DNA of 57,982 nucleotides from JAUUZT01 sp964654015 (GCA_964654015.1 CAZZHQ010000004.1:1-57982), one strand, 5' to 3'. Positions 44,060-53,927 are shown, counted from the stretch's first letter. Translations and numbers: made by a program. The notes: generated from the letters alone by a model not told the origin.

Positions 44060-44902
44060 ATGTTAAGAAAATTTTATTCAGGCATCCTGGTTGTACTTGC
44101 TATGGCAGTACTTCTGATACCTATATCATGTAGCTCTCCGTCAGTGGAAATAGTGGCTGGCAGTTCTCAAATATCAAGTGCCGTGCGAGATATCGCAGGT
44201 GATAAATTAGAAATCACCAATATAATTCCCGGAGGGATGTGTCCGGGTCATTATGACGTAAAACCAGGTGACGTTGAAGCGCTGGCCAATGGTGAGTTGT
44301 TCATTATCCACAACTGGCAACAGGATAAGGCAAACATAACCGGTCTTATAGAGGCTGCCAACCGTCCTGATTTGCCCATCAGAGTTATAAGTATTATGGA
44401 TGCCCCCATGCTTCCCTCGTATCAGATTGAGATGGTAGACAGCATATCTCTGATTCTTTCTGAAATATACCCTGATGACTCAGAGTATTACCAGGAGAGT
44501 GCAGCAAAGAGAAAGGAAGTTATTTCAGCCAAAGAAGTAGAATTGAAAGATAGACTTAAGAATGCTAATTTCAGCGGCGTAAAGGTACTCTGCGACGAAA
44601 TGCAGGCAGGTTTTATAGGCTGGCTTGGTTTTGATGTGATAGCTACCTATGGCCGCCCTGAAGACTTGAGTATAGGTGAAATGGATCAACTTTTAACTAA
44701 AGGCAAGCAAGCCGGGGTGCTTCTGGTCATCGATAATTTGCAGAGTGGCGGAACTGATAACAGCGAGGGTATAGCACGCGACACCGGTGCTATACAGGTC
44801 GTCATATCCAACTTTCCCGGTGGTTTTGAAAATACAGAAACATGGGATAAAGCGGTAGATAAAAACATAGACCTGCTGCTGGAAGCTCTAGCTAAAGCAT
44901 GA
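44060..44902 (+). CDS. Metal ABC transporter substrate-binding lipoprotein (ZnuA-like)
   Basis: 280 residues. The signal peptide ends in the lipobox IPISC, so the protein is membrane-anchored. Metal-site features are PGHYDVKPGDVEAL and, later, DEMQAGFIGWLG and VIDNLQSGG; there is no His-rich loop. GGAG lies about 9 bp before the ATG. First gene of the transporter operon; the next two genes encode its ATPase and permease. Zn is the likely ion from the Fur-family neighbour, Mn or Fe being alternatives. Confidence 0.85.
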   Translation: MLRKFYSGILVVLAMAVLLIPISCSSPSVEIVAGSSQISSAVRDIAGDKLEITNIIPGGMCPGHYDVKPGDVEALANGELFIIHNWQQDKANITGLIEAANRPDLPIRVISIMDAPMLPSYQIEMVDSISLILSEIYPDDSEYYQESAAKRKEVISAKEVELKDRLKNANFSGVKVLCDEMQAGFIGWLGFDVIATYGRPEDLSIGEMDQLLTKGKQAGVLLVIDNLQSGGTDNSEGIARDTGAIQVVISNFPGGFENTETWDKAVDKNIDLLLEALAKA

Positions 44903-44909
44903 GAAACAA

Positions 44910-45686
44910 TTGAACAACACCGTTATTAAAATTAAGGATGCCATTGTCTCATATCGCGAAGATATAGCCCTGCAAGATGTGTCACTGGAAGTCAAGAAGG
45001 GGGAATTTATTGGCATTATCGGGCCGAACGGGGCTGGCAAGACCACGCTGCTTACAGTGATAAATGGCATGGGCAAATTAGTTAAGGGAGAGGCCAGAGT
45101 CCTGGGACTACCAGTAAACCAGCGAAATGGAACTAAATTAAGAAGAAGGATAGGTTATGTGGCTCAGGCTGAGGATTTCGATCCCCGCTTGCCCATCAAT
45201 GTCAGGGAAACTGTAATGTCCGGGAGCTATGGTCGTTTGGGCCTATTACATCGACCGGGAAAAGCTGACTGGGAGCGAGTTGAAAGAACTCTGGACATGG
45301 TAGGGATAGGACACCTGTCTCAGCGTCCAACAGGGCACCTGTCCGGAGGAGAATACCAGAGGGCCGCTATCGCCAGAGCTTTAGTCCAGGAACCTGAAAT
45401 ATTTCTCTTTGATGAACCTACTGCTTCTATAGATGAGAAAGCTCAATGGGAAATCTTAGAACTAATACAGCTAATCCATAAGGAACGTGATATGACGACC
45501 TTATTTGTTACCCATGACCTAAGGATATTACCCTCTACCTGCCAGCGGTTAATTCTGATGAAACAGGGCAGAATATGGAGACAGGGTAGTACTGATGCTA
45601 TGCTCAAAAGAGATGTGCTGAGCCAACTATATGGTGTCCCAACCACTGCTGCCGGCAAATCATCTACAAACTCATTCTATTTATAG
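44910..45686 (+). CDS. Metal ABC transporter ATP-binding protein (ZnuC-like)
   Basis: 258 residues. Walker A GPNGAGKTTL (about 38-47), Q-loop, signature LSGGEYQRAAIARAL, Walker B IFLFDEPTASID and H-loop VTHD. The start is TTG at 44910, 8 bp after the previous stop. It powers import with the permease downstream. Confidence 0.9.
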   Translation: MNNTVIKIKDAIVSYREDIALQDVSLEVKKGEFIGIIGPNGAGKTTLLTVINGMGKLVKGEARVLGLPVNQRNGTKLRRRIGYVAQAEDFDPRLPINVRETVMSGSYGRLGLLHRPGKADWERVERTLDMVGIGHLSQRPTGHLSGGEYQRAAIARALVQEPEIFLFDEPTASIDEKAQWEILELIQLIHKERDMTTLFVTHDLRILPSTCQRLILMKQGRIWRQGSTDAMLKRDVLSQLYGVPTTAAGKSSTNSFYL

Positions 45687-45701
45687 CGAGGAAAAACTAT
45701 T

Positions 45702-46544
45702 ATGTTACCATCAGTTTTCCAGTATCAGTTCATGCAATATGCCATACTCGCTGGTATATGTGGGGGAATAACCTGTGCTATAACCGGGGTCTTCGTGGTT
45801 ACAATGCACCTTTCCTTCATTGGAGTCTGTATTGCCCATGCTGCCTTTGCCGGAGCCCTGCTCGGTATCTTAATAGGAGTCAATCCACTTATCGGTGCAC
45901 TGCTTTTTAGCCTGACCTCCGCAATTGCGATTGGACCCATGGCCGACCGCGGTGAATTAAACCCTGACACTTCAATTGGCATAGTCTTTTCATTGATGCT
46001 CGGGTTAGCTTTTCTGTTTCTTGGGCTGATGCCAGGGTCACGAACTGAGGCACTAAATCTATTTTGGGGCAGCATCCTCACCGTTACCAGACAGGATTTG
46101 GTTTTCCTTGTCATCGTAACCTGTATATTGATTGGGCTGGTGGTTATGTTTTACAAAGAGATTCAGGCCGTAATCTGTCATCGGACCGTTGCTATGGCAG
46201 TAGGCATTTCAGCTACTTTTATTTTCTATGCACTGCTGGTACTCACCGGTCTGACAGTTACAGCTTCAATGCGAAGCATCGGTGGATTACTAGTCTACTC
46301 TCTCATCGTTAATCCCGCGGCTGCGGCATATCAGCTTACATACAATCTACGGCGAATGCTTGTTATTGCTTCTGTATTCGGGGTAATTTCCTGCCTGGCA
46401 GGGCTGGCAAGTTCATACTTTTTCAATCTCCCATCCGGTGCCGCTATTGTGATAACCTCATCTATCATATTTGGTATCTCAATGGTATTTTCGCCAAAAA
46501 GAAAGACGAAAAAGTGGCAACAGGCGATGACACATCACGTATAA
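45702..46544 (+). CDS. Metal ABC transporter permease (ZnuB-like)
   Basis: 280 residues, about 8 hydrophobic segments. The FVVTMHLSFIGVCIAHAAFAG segment and the later SMRSIGGLLVYSLIVNPAAAA are typical of the ZnuB/MntB permease family. GAGG lies before the ATG. Last gene of the operon; a 38-bp gap separates it from convergent nadC, with no clear terminator. Confidence 0.9.
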   Translation: MLPSVFQYQFMQYAILAGICGGITCAITGVFVVTMHLSFIGVCIAHAAFAGALLGILIGVNPLIGALLFSLTSAIAIGPMADRGELNPDTSIGIVFSLMLGLAFLFLGLMPGSRTEALNLFWGSILTVTRQDLVFLVIVTCILIGLVVMFYKEIQAVICHRTVAMAVGISATFIFYALLVLTGLTVTASMRSIGGLLVYSLIVNPAAAAYQLTYNLRRMLVIASVFGVISCLAGLASSYFFNLPSGAAIVITSSIIFGISMVFSPKRKTKKWQQAMTHHV

Positions 46545-46582
46545 ACAGGACGGGAGAAAGTTGAAAACGATGCTGTTTGCTG

Positions 46583-47437
46583 CTAGGAAATAGGTCTGAT
46601 ATCCAGGCTGATATCCAGGGATTTTACCGAATGAGTAAGGGCCCCTACGGAGACAAAATCAACGCCGGTCTCAGCCACAGCGCGGACGCTGTCCAGCGTA
46701 ATCCCTCCTGAAGCTTCGATTGAGGCCCGTCCATGAACCAGAGTTACGGCGAGTCGCATATCTTCGAGGCTCATATTGTCCAGCATGATAATATGGGCAC
46801 CAGCCTCAACAGCTTGCAATGCTTCCTGTGGTGTAGTAACTTCCACCTCGATTTGCAGGCTGGAATCAGCATTATTTCTTGCTTTCATGACCACCGCCCG
46901 GAGGTCCAAGCCGTGATGAAGAAGCGCAGCCAGGTGATTATCCTTAATGAGGATTCTATCTGATAAATTCATACGGTGGTTTGTTCCGCCTCCGATTTTA
47001 ACGGCATATTTCTCCAGCACTCTCAGTCCGGGCGTTGTTTTACGAGTATCGAGGATACAAACTGGCAGCCCTTTCACTGCCTCTACATAACGGTTTGTCT
47101 CTGTAGCAATACCGCATAGCCTTTGAAGGAAATTTAAAGCCACCCTCTCAGCTTTCAGGATATCGGCTATCTCACCTTCTATGGTGGCAATAACGTCACC
47201 AGCTTGCATATTGGAACCATCTTCAATCCTGCCATCTATTTTTAAAGCTGGGTTTATCATATGAAACACTTTATAAGCCACATCAATTCCAGCAAGAATC
47301 CCAGGGCTCTCAGCTATGAGGGAAGCAATACCTTGCTGGCCAACAGGAATTAGCGCATCGGTAGTAACATCATTGCTAGCATGGTCCTCTCTTAAAGCAT
47401 GTTCAACAATTTCATCGATAATGGCCTCTGTGAGCAT
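46583..47437 (-). CDS. nadC: Nicotinate-nucleotide pyrophosphorylase (carboxylating)
   Basis: 284 residues from ATG 47437, which has a GAGGG site; the TTG at 47458 would overlap nadB. It joins quinolinate and PRPP to give nicotinate mononucleotide. Marks: DTRKTTPGLRVLEKYAV with the catalytic Lys, GGGTNHRMNLSD, KDNH and IMLDNM. Third gene of nadA-nadB-nadC. Confidence 0.95.
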   Translation of the reverse strand: MLTEAIIDEIVEHALREDHASNDVTTDALIPVGQQGIASLIAESPGILAGIDVAYKVFHMINPALKIDGRIEDGSNMQAGDVIATIEGEIADILKAERVALNFLQRLCGIATETNRYVEAVKGLPVCILDTRKTTPGLRVLEKYAVKIGGGTNHRMNLSDRILIKDNHLAALLHHGLDLRAVVMKARNNADSSLQIEVEVTTPQEALQAVEAGAHIIMLDNMSLEDMRLAVTLVHGRASIEASGGITLDSVRAVAETGVDFVSVGALTHSVKSLDISLDIRPIS

Positions 47438-47454
47438 TTTAGTACCCTCGAAAT

Positions 47455-49023
47455 TCAATATTTTGTATCAGTTCCTTCTTTGCGTTTGAAGATAACATGA
47501 TGTCGCCAGACTGATAGTGACCGGGGAAAATCAGAGCGGAAATGGGCCCCGCGACTTTCCTTTCGCAGCAAAGCTGCTTCAGTCATCAATCGACCGCAGA
47601 GAATCAGATTCCTCAGTTCATAAGAGGGGCGGTCAACAGCTTTAGCAAGGTGTCGCTCCCAGGACAGCAGAATATTTGCTGTCTCAAGAAGGCTTTCCCC
47701 AGAGCGGATGATGCCTACATTGTCCCACATGAGTGACTGTAAATCAGATAGATTCAATGGTTCCTGACTAACTGAATTCTCCCGATCCGGAAGAGAATAA
47801 TAGTCTTCATGTTTCCTGGATTTTGGGACTTCCTTTTTCAAATCCCTGTTCATCTTTGTTTTCTCTATTGCCCTTTTACCAAACACCACTGCCTCAAGCA
47901 ATGAATTCGATGCCAGTCTGTTGGCTCCGTGTGCTCCTGTACAGGCTACTTCCCCAACTGCAAACAAGCCAGAGATATTTGTTTCTCCCCACAGGTCCAC
48001 CCTGACGCCACCCATAAGATAGTGTGCCACCGGTGCTACGGGAATAAGTTCCCGGGTCATATCCAGACCATTATCCAGGCAAAAACGATATATGTTAGGA
48101 AAGCGAGTGGTAACCAGGCGAACAGGTAAATGTGTGACATCAAGATAAACCTTGTCGCTGCCGGTTTTTTCCATCTCGTAAATTACACTTCTAGCTACCA
48201 CATCCCGGGGGGCCAGTTCGGCTCTAGGGGCATAGTCCGGCATAAAGCGGTATCCATTGGTATTTCTCAGTATAGCTCCCTCTCCTCTTACGGCTTCTGA
48301 GATTAAAAATGGGTCCACTCCAATAATGCGCAGGGCTGTTGGATGGAACTGAAAAAATTCCATATCACAGATTTCAGCCCCAGCTTCATAGGCTAAGGCT
48401 ATTCCGTCACCAGTAACTACATCCGAGTTAGTGGTGTATTTGAATAGTCGTCCAACTCCTCCTGAAGCTAATATAAGAAACGAACAGCTATATTCATCCA
48501 CTGACCAGGTTCGACAATCGATTGCTTTTACACCTTTTACCTTGCTTTTCTCTGATACTATTTCGCTGACAAGGCAGTGTTCCAGGACTTTAATTCTGGA
48601 AGCCCTCACCAACATAGATAAAGTGACCTCAATGTGCTCACCTGTGGCATCCCCCCCAGCATGAATAATGCGTGGGATGCTGTGAGCAGCTTCTCTTGTG
48701 AAGGTAATTTCTCCATTTAGAGTGTCAAAGGGAACCTTGAAATTAATAAGGTCAGTAATACAATTAATGGCCTCATCGGTGAGGATATGCACTGCCTCAG
48801 GGTCACAGAGTCCATCACCTGCTGCCATGGTATCCTTAAAGTGAAGTTCTGGAGAGTCGCCTGCTCCCATGGCCACTGCAATGCCTCCCTGAGCATGCCT
48901 GGTATTACAATCATCGATACCGCTCTTGGTTAATACAAGAACACTACCATGCTCGACGGCGAGCAGTGCGCAATAGAGACCGGCAATACCACTGCCCACT
49001 ACTATATAGTCGTAGTGAGTCAT
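47455..49023 (-). CDS. nadB: L-aspartate oxidase
   Basis: 522 residues; an FAD enzyme that turns aspartate into iminoaspartate, in anaerobes with fumarate as likely acceptor. Marks: VVGSGIAGLYCAL, NTRHAQGGIAVA, HPTAL in EFFQFHPTAL and GAHGANRLASNSLLEA. It overlaps the end of nadA by 4 bp. Confidence 0.95.
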   Translation of the reverse strand: MTHYDYIVVGSGIAGLYCALLAVEHGSVLVLTKSGIDDCNTRHAQGGIAVAMGAGDSPELHFKDTMAAGDGLCDPEAVHILTDEAINCITDLINFKVPFDTLNGEITFTREAAHSIPRIIHAGGDATGEHIEVTLSMLVRASRIKVLEHCLVSEIVSEKSKVKGVKAIDCRTWSVDEYSCSFLILASGGVGRLFKYTTNSDVVTGDGIALAYEAGAEICDMEFFQFHPTALRIIGVDPFLISEAVRGEGAILRNTNGYRFMPDYAPRAELAPRDVVARSVIYEMEKTGSDKVYLDVTHLPVRLVTTRFPNIYRFCLDNGLDMTRELIPVAPVAHYLMGGVRVDLWGETNISGLFAVGEVACTGAHGANRLASNSLLEAVVFGKRAIEKTKMNRDLKKEVPKSRKHEDYYSLPDRENSVSQEPLNLSDLQSLMWDNVGIIRSGESLLETANILLSWERHLAKAVDRPSYELRNLILCGRLMTEAALLRKESRGAHFRSDFPRSLSVWRHHVIFKRKEGTDTKY

Positions 49024-49946
49024 TTATTTCCCTTCTTACTTATTCTAAGCATCCGGTCAATAGCATGTTTAGCATTAACCCTGATATCCTCAGGCACAGT
49101 GACTACATTCTTCCCTGTTTCCATGGTTTCAACTACATTATCCAAAGTGGTCATCTTCATATTAAAACAAACGGAATCATCAACTACTAAATGAAATTCT
49201 TTTCCGGGATTTTTTTTCATAAGAGAGTGTAGCATTCCTTCTTCTGTGCCTATGAGAAAAACTTTATCGCTACTCTGCTCTGCATAACGTATCATTTGAG
49301 AGGTACTCAGTGCGGCATCCGCCAGGTCTATCACTTCCGGAGAGCATTCAGGATGCACCAGTACCTTTGCCCCAGGATAACGTTGTTTTGCCAGTTTAAC
49401 GTGTTCAGCGGTTATCCTATCGTGTACGTAACAGACACCCGGGTAAAGTATTATTTTCTTTTTGGTTTTAGTAGAAACATAATGTCCAAGGTTCCTATCA
49501 GGAATAAATAAGATTTCCTCGCCAGGCATGGCATTCACCACCTCTACACCATTGGCTGAAGTGCAACAAACATCGCTCTCCGCTTTAACTGCCGCGGTAG
49601 TATTAATATAAGCTACCACAGTAGCCTCCGGATACCGGTTTTTCCAGTGCCGCAGTTCATTGACATCAATGGTGTTAGCGAGGGGACAGCCTGCCTTTGG
49701 ATTGGGCAGGAGCACTGTAGCAGAGGTATTGAGTATAGCCGCTGTCTCTGCCATAAAGCGGACCCCGCAGAAGACAATCACTTTCGAACTGATTTCAGCA
49801 CAGTTCCGCGCCAGTTCAAGCGAGTCGCCGGTGAAATCAGCTATATCCTGAACTTCAGGGCGCTGATAATTATGGGCTACAATAACAGCGTTAAGCTCTT
49901 TTTTTAGCCTGGCAATTTTTGCTTCAGTTTCATCACGTCTGTCCAT
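49020..49946 (-). CDS. nadA: Quinolinate synthase A
   Basis: 308 residues. Three Cys regions bind the [4Fe-4S] cluster: FCGVRFMAETA with the preceding helix, DVCCTSANG and the third in GCPLANTIDV or HPECSPEV, as in the family. It makes quinolinate from iminoaspartate and dihydroxyacetone phosphate. VAHNYQRPEVQDIAD near the start is typical. First gene of the nad operon. Confidence 0.95.
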   Translation of the reverse strand: MDRRDETEAKIARLKKELNAVIVAHNYQRPEVQDIADFTGDSLELARNCAEISSKVIVFCGVRFMAETAAILNTSATVLLPNPKAGCPLANTIDVNELRHWKNRYPEATVVAYINTTAAVKAESDVCCTSANGVEVVNAMPGEEILFIPDRNLGHYVSTKTKKKIILYPGVCYVHDRITAEHVKLAKQRYPGAKVLVHPECSPEVIDLADAALSTSQMIRYAEQSSDKVFLIGTEEGMLHSLMKKNPGKEFHLVVDDSVCFNMKMTTLDNVVETMETGKNVVTVPEDIRVNAKHAIDRMLRISKKGNK

Positions 49947-50005
49947 ATCTACTCTGCTATGGCAAATAAGTTTGTTTATTAACCAGGGCAGCTATCTCTA
50001 AAGCT

Positions 50006-50290
50006 CTACTTACTCGTATTGTCCAGCCTGGAAACCACGCTATCCTTAGCCACTCTCATAGTAGCTCCTGATTCCACTTTCATGGTTACAGTTTCATCGC
50101 TGACATTTTCTAACACCCCATATATACCGCCGGCAGTACGTACTTTATCGCCTTTCTTTAGCTCACTGGTCAACTCTTCGTGTTCCCTCTGTCTCTTACG
50201 TTGCGGTCTGATCAGTACGAAATAGACCATTCCAAACATTAACGCAAGAAAAACAATAGTTCCGCCCATGCCCTCTGTAAAAAACTCCAT
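50006..50290 (-). CDS. yajC: Preprotein translocase subunit YajC
   Basis: 94 residues. One membrane segment (IVFLALMFGMVYFVLI, about 12-27) is followed by the RPQRKRQREHEEL motif and the small beta domain (GDKVRTAGGIYG). It is an auxiliary partner of SecDF. It lies 20 bp after miaB, and nad genes follow. Confidence 0.9.
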   Translation of the reverse strand: MEFFTEGMGGTIVFLALMFGMVYFVLIRPQRKRQREHEELTSELKKGDKVRTAGGIYGVLENVSDETVTMKVESGATMRVAKDSVVSRLDNTSK

Positions 50291-50310
50291 AATATGCCTC
50301 CTTATTTTAA

Positions 50311-51597
50311 CTAGTTATTATACCTGACTTCACCCTGCAATGCCCAAGGGCTGGTTTTGTTAATTTTAACCGTAAGAAGTTTACCCATACAATCCTGATT
50401 GTCCATAAAGAAGGTTAACTTGTCATTTCGGCTACGTCCATACCACTTCCCTTTTTTCCTGCCTTCCACGAGAACCTCAACATTTTTCCCCTGATAGAAA
50501 GAATTTTTTTCACCTGCTATCTTTTCCTGAAGTTGCTCAATTATACTAAACCTTGCCTTCTTGACCTCCATCGGGACATCATCCTCATATTTCCTCCCTG
50601 CTATAGTGCCAGGTCGTGGAGAGTAGACCGCCGCATGCACCACATCAAAACCAATGCTTTCAAGCAGGGAAAAGGTATGCTCAAACTGCTCGTCGCTTTC
50701 TCCAGGGAAGCCAACGATGATGTCTGTGCTTAAAGAGATATTGGGGATATGCTGTCGAATAGAATCAACCAGGTCTCTAAAGTACTCAACGGTATATCCA
50801 CGTCTCATGGCTTCAAGTATTTTATCATCTCCTGACTGGGCAGCAAGGTTAATATGTTCACAAACCTTGTCGAGAGAGTTCATGGTTTGTATCAGCTTCA
50901 TACTCATATCCTTGGGGTGGTTTGTTAAAAAGCGAATCCTGGCTAAATCAGCAATGCCGTTTAATTCGGACAGCAGGTCAGCCAGGTCAGGATGTTCTGA
51001 CAGGTCATTCCCATAAGAATTAACGTTCTGCCCCAGCAGAGTAACCTCTTTCACTCCTGCCTCAACCAGGCTGTAGACTTTGCTGACTATTTCTTCCAGA
51101 GGACGGCTTTTCTCTCTTCCTCTCCTGTATGGAACAATACAATAGGAGCAAAAATTATTGCATCCCTGAATTATAGGAAGTTGAACACATGGAGAGTAAC
51201 GCATTTTAGCTGCTGGCAGATGCTGAGTGTTACAAATTGAAGAAAAACCTTGCCCCTTAAGCCAGTCGCTAAAAATTAAATAATCTCCGGGTTTAAAGAA
51301 AAGATCTATCTGCGGAAATTGTTTCTGTAATTCCTCGATACGAGACGAAACAAAACAGCCAGTAAGTACTACAGATAGATTTGGCCTTTCGTTTTTTAAT
51401 CCTTTTAAAAGTCCCAGCGTACCTAAAACCTTGTTCTCCGCACTCTGCCTTACCACGCAAGTATTTAGCACCACAAGGTCAGCATTCCTGAAGCTGTCTG
51501 TACTCTGATAACCTGTTGAGTCCAGATAGCTGGAAATACGCTGTGATTCTGCTTTATTCATCTGACAGCCAATGGTCCAGATAAAATAATATGGCAA
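50311..51597 (-). CDS. miaB: tRNA-2-methylthio-N6-dimethylallyladenosine synthase
   Basis: 428 residues. N-terminal cluster domain (TIGCQMNKAES, LNTCVVR and VLTGCF), radical-SAM motif CNNFCSYCIVPYRRGRE, and a C-terminal TRAM domain (VEVLVEGRKKGKWYGRS). It adds a methylthio group to i6A37 of tRNA. The start is TTG 51597 with an AGGAG site about 7 bp upstream. Confidence 0.94.
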   Translation of the reverse strand: MPYYFIWTIGCQMNKAESQRISSYLDSTGYQSTDSFRNADLVVLNTCVVRQSAENKVLGTLGLLKGLKNERPNLSVVLTGCFVSSRIEELQKQFPQIDLFFKPGDYLIFSDWLKGQGFSSICNTQHLPAAKMRYSPCVQLPIIQGCNNFCSYCIVPYRRGREKSRPLEEIVSKVYSLVEAGVKEVTLLGQNVNSYGNDLSEHPDLADLLSELNGIADLARIRFLTNHPKDMSMKLIQTMNSLDKVCEHINLAAQSGDDKILEAMRRGYTVEYFRDLVDSIRQHIPNISLSTDIIVGFPGESDEQFEHTFSLLESIGFDVVHAAVYSPRPGTIAGRKYEDDVPMEVKKARFSIIEQLQEKIAGEKNSFYQGKNVEVLVEGRKKGKWYGRSRNDKLTFFMDNQDCMGKLLTVKINKTSPWALQGEVRYNN

Positions 51598-51785
51598 AAG
51601 TTACTCCTGCATTCTTTCAATCTTAGCGAGAGTATATAGTATCATCCCTGACAGGCTGAAATAGCGTGGAGCAAGGCAAGCCCCCTATTGGCAGGACGGG
51701 TTACTCTATGTATGACGTACAGGCGAGGAAGTAGTAATTATTTCTACCCTTTCTCACCTTCCCGTCAAAATGCTCTGGATTTAAC

Positions 51786-51814
51786 TTGACACACGTCCGA
51801 GATAGCGCTAATAT
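51786..51814 (+). promoter_or_regulatory. Near-consensus promoter of the AbiE-like operon
   Basis: TTGACA (51786-51791), 17 bp, TAATAT (51809-51814). Start point about 51821, 34 nt before the ATG at 51855. Any longer reading that begins at the TTG of this -35 box is therefore not a real start. Confidence 0.85.
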
Positions 51815-51854
51815 TATTGCTACTATATCGGAGGAACGTCAAAAGGTTGGATCA

Positions 51855-52661
51855 ATGAAGCTGAATGAATTCCTATCGCAGCACGTCGTGTTCACAGTGA
51901 ACGAACTGGACAGCTTTCTATCAATCAGAGGATCCGGCAAGCCGAACACCCGAAAGTCACTCCTGACCTACTACCGCAAACAGGGACGGATAATACATGT
52001 GCGTCGCGGCCTATATGCGACAGTTCCTTTGGGTAGCGATCCGACATCAAGTCCGGTTGATCCCTATCTAGTGGCGGCCAAAATGAGCAAGGATGCGGTT
52101 CTCGCCTACCATACAGCTCTGGAATTCCACGGAAAAGCATACTCGGCCTATACGAACCTTCATTACGTATCCAGGTACAAATCACTTCCGTTGAGGTTTC
52201 AATCTCACGAATTCACGTGCACTCTCGTACCACATCTCCTCCGAGTGAAGAGCAAGGAGATGTTTGGTGTCAACAGTCATAAACGTTCCGGTGTGGAACT
52301 CCAGGTAACCAATCTTGAGAGAACCTTCGTCGACGTGCTGGACCGGCCGGACCTGACTGGAAGTTGGGAAGAAATATGGCGGTCCCTGGAATCGGTCGAG
52401 TTCTTCGACCTAGATCAAGTCGTTGAGTATGTTCTCTTATTAGAGAATGCGACCACTGCCGCAAAAGTGGGTTTCTTTCTGGAACAGCATAAGGAAACAT
52501 TGATGGTTGATGATGCTCACTTGAATCCCCTGCGAAGTCTGCGTCCCCTCCAGCCTCACTATTTTATACGAGGTAAGCGCAAAGACTGCCAGTGGGTCAA
52601 GAACTGGAACCTGCTGATCCCGGTTGAAATTCTGAACAAATCCTGGGGCGAAGTATTGTGA
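51855..52661 (+). CDS. AbiEi-like antitoxin / transcriptional regulator
   Basis: 268 residues from ATG 51855. An N-terminal winged helix-like region (LNEFLSQHVVFTVNELDSF, then HVRRGLYATVP) is followed by the AbiEi core (LAYHTALEFHGKAYS, LERTFVDVLDRPDL). In type IV systems this protein counters the toxin and represses the promoter. It overlaps the toxin gene by 4 bp, the usual order. Confidence 0.85.
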   Translation: MKLNEFLSQHVVFTVNELDSFLSIRGSGKPNTRKSLLTYYRKQGRIIHVRRGLYATVPLGSDPTSSPVDPYLVAAKMSKDAVLAYHTALEFHGKAYSAYTNLHYVSRYKSLPLRFQSHEFTCTLVPHLLRVKSKEMFGVNSHKRSGVELQVTNLERTFVDVLDRPDLTGSWEEIWRSLESVEFFDLDQVVEYVLLLENATTAAKVGFFLEQHKETLMVDDAHLNPLRSLRPLQPHYFIRGKRKDCQWVKNWNLLIPVEILNKSWGEVL

Positions 52662-53629
52662 AGTTCTCGTCGTCGGAAATATTGACGGCGGCCGAATCCA
52701 CCGGCTTCAGGGCAGAGATGGTTGAGAAAGTGTTCCACTTGCTGAATTTGTTGAACACCCTGAACTCACACCCATTTCTCAAAGGAAAATGGGTCTTGAA
52801 GGGTGGCACAGCCTTGAACATGTTTATATTCGACCTCCCCAGATTGTCTGTGGATATCGATCTCAATTACATCGGAGCGCTAGATCGCGATGAGATGTTG
52901 ACAGAAAGACCCAAGATCGAGCAGGCAGCTCAGGCAGTGTTTTCCCGAGAAGGGTTCACCACCAAGAGAGTGCCAGACGAACACGCGGGTGGGAAATGGC
53001 AGTTGAGCTACCAGAGCTTCATGGAACAAGCAGGCAATCTTGAGATTGATCTAAATTTCATGTTCAGACAGCCACTCTGGGATATTCAGTCTGCTGATTC
53101 TCATCTGCTCGGAGATTTCCAGGCCAAGAGTATTCCCGTTCTCGATATGCACGAACTAGCAGCTGGCAAGCTTGCGGCACTATTGGCTCGTGGGCAAGCA
53201 AGGGATTTGTTTGACAGTCACCGAATTCTCAATATAGACAATCTCGAATACGACCGGCTCCGTGTAGCGTTCGTCGTTTATGGCGGGATGAACCGCAAGG
53301 ACTGGAGAACAGTTGCAATCGAAGACGTGGATTTCAATGCAGCGCATTTGACGAAGTTACTCCTTCCCACTCTGCGCATCCGCGCAACACATAAACAGGA
53401 ATCGCCAGCGGAATACGGTGCGCGCCTAGTAAAAGAATGTCGGGAGGGGCTGTCAGTAGTACTGCCCCTATCGAATGCTGAACGCGAATTCCTGGACTTG
53501 CTACTCGACCAAGGACAAATCGACCCGACTATTTTGACCTCTGATTCAATCTTGCAGAAACGTATCCAAGGCCAGCCACTTCTCGAATGGAAGGCTATCA
53601 ATGTAAGGCGTCATAAGAGATTGTCCTGA
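52658..53629 (+). CDS. AbiEii-like nucleotidyltransferase toxin
   Basis: 323 residues. The nucleotidyltransferase motif is present as LKGGTALNMF then LSVDIDLNYIG (G-T plus D-x-D), and the later segment HELAAGKLAALLARGQARDLFD is typical of the family. Such enzymes add nucleotides to tRNA or other targets and stop growth, acting in phage abortive infection. Co-transcribed with the antitoxin. Confidence 0.87.
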   Translation: MKFSSSEILTAAESTGFRAEMVEKVFHLLNLLNTLNSHPFLKGKWVLKGGTALNMFIFDLPRLSVDIDLNYIGALDRDEMLTERPKIEQAAQAVFSREGFTTKRVPDEHAGGKWQLSYQSFMEQAGNLEIDLNFMFRQPLWDIQSADSHLLGDFQAKSIPVLDMHELAAGKLAALLARGQARDLFDSHRILNIDNLEYDRLRVAFVVYGGMNRKDWRTVAIEDVDFNAAHLTKLLLPTLRIRATHKQESPAEYGARLVKECREGLSVVLPLSNAEREFLDLLLDQGQIDPTILTSDSILQKRIQGQPLLEWKAINVRRHKRLS

Positions 53630-53700
53630 CAAACCTTTCATGCATTGTGTCAACGGGTCTTTACTATATTTCCTGGGTAGTTTCAATATTATTAGCATGC

Positions 53701-53793
53701 TGGTTCCGTTCTGAATCTATGGGATAGAATGAGGGAATGTTAATGAAAGAAGAGTTAACTTAACTCTCTATCCTGAACTGTGGAACGGAACCA
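53701..53793. repeat. 93-bp imperfect inverted-repeat element
   Basis: Outer arms of 11 bp (53701-53711 and 53783-53793) are perfect, inner arms GGATAGA/TCTATCC (53722-53728 and 53767-53773) pair, and a third perfect palindrome GAGTTAA-C-TTAACTC lies at 53752-53766. It sits between the converging AbiE and NYN genes. It could be a miniature mobile element or a structured bidirectional terminator. The rest of the 53630-53927 gap is AT-rich without a gene. Confidence 0.8.
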
Positions 53794-53927
53794 CTTCTTA
53801 TTAAATATAGACAACTTATACCGGTTAAGGTAACGCGTGGTTGATTTGTTATGATTAGTGTTATAAGAAATTAGTGACATGGAGTCGTTTTGTTAAAATA
53901 ATTGTAAAATTAATAGAAATAGGTAGG

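Noticed and set aside
51786..51854. Longer N-terminus of the AbiEi-like protein from TTG 51786
   Set aside because: This TTG is the first part of a TTGACA -35 box with a matching -10 17 bp on, so it is upstream of the transcript.
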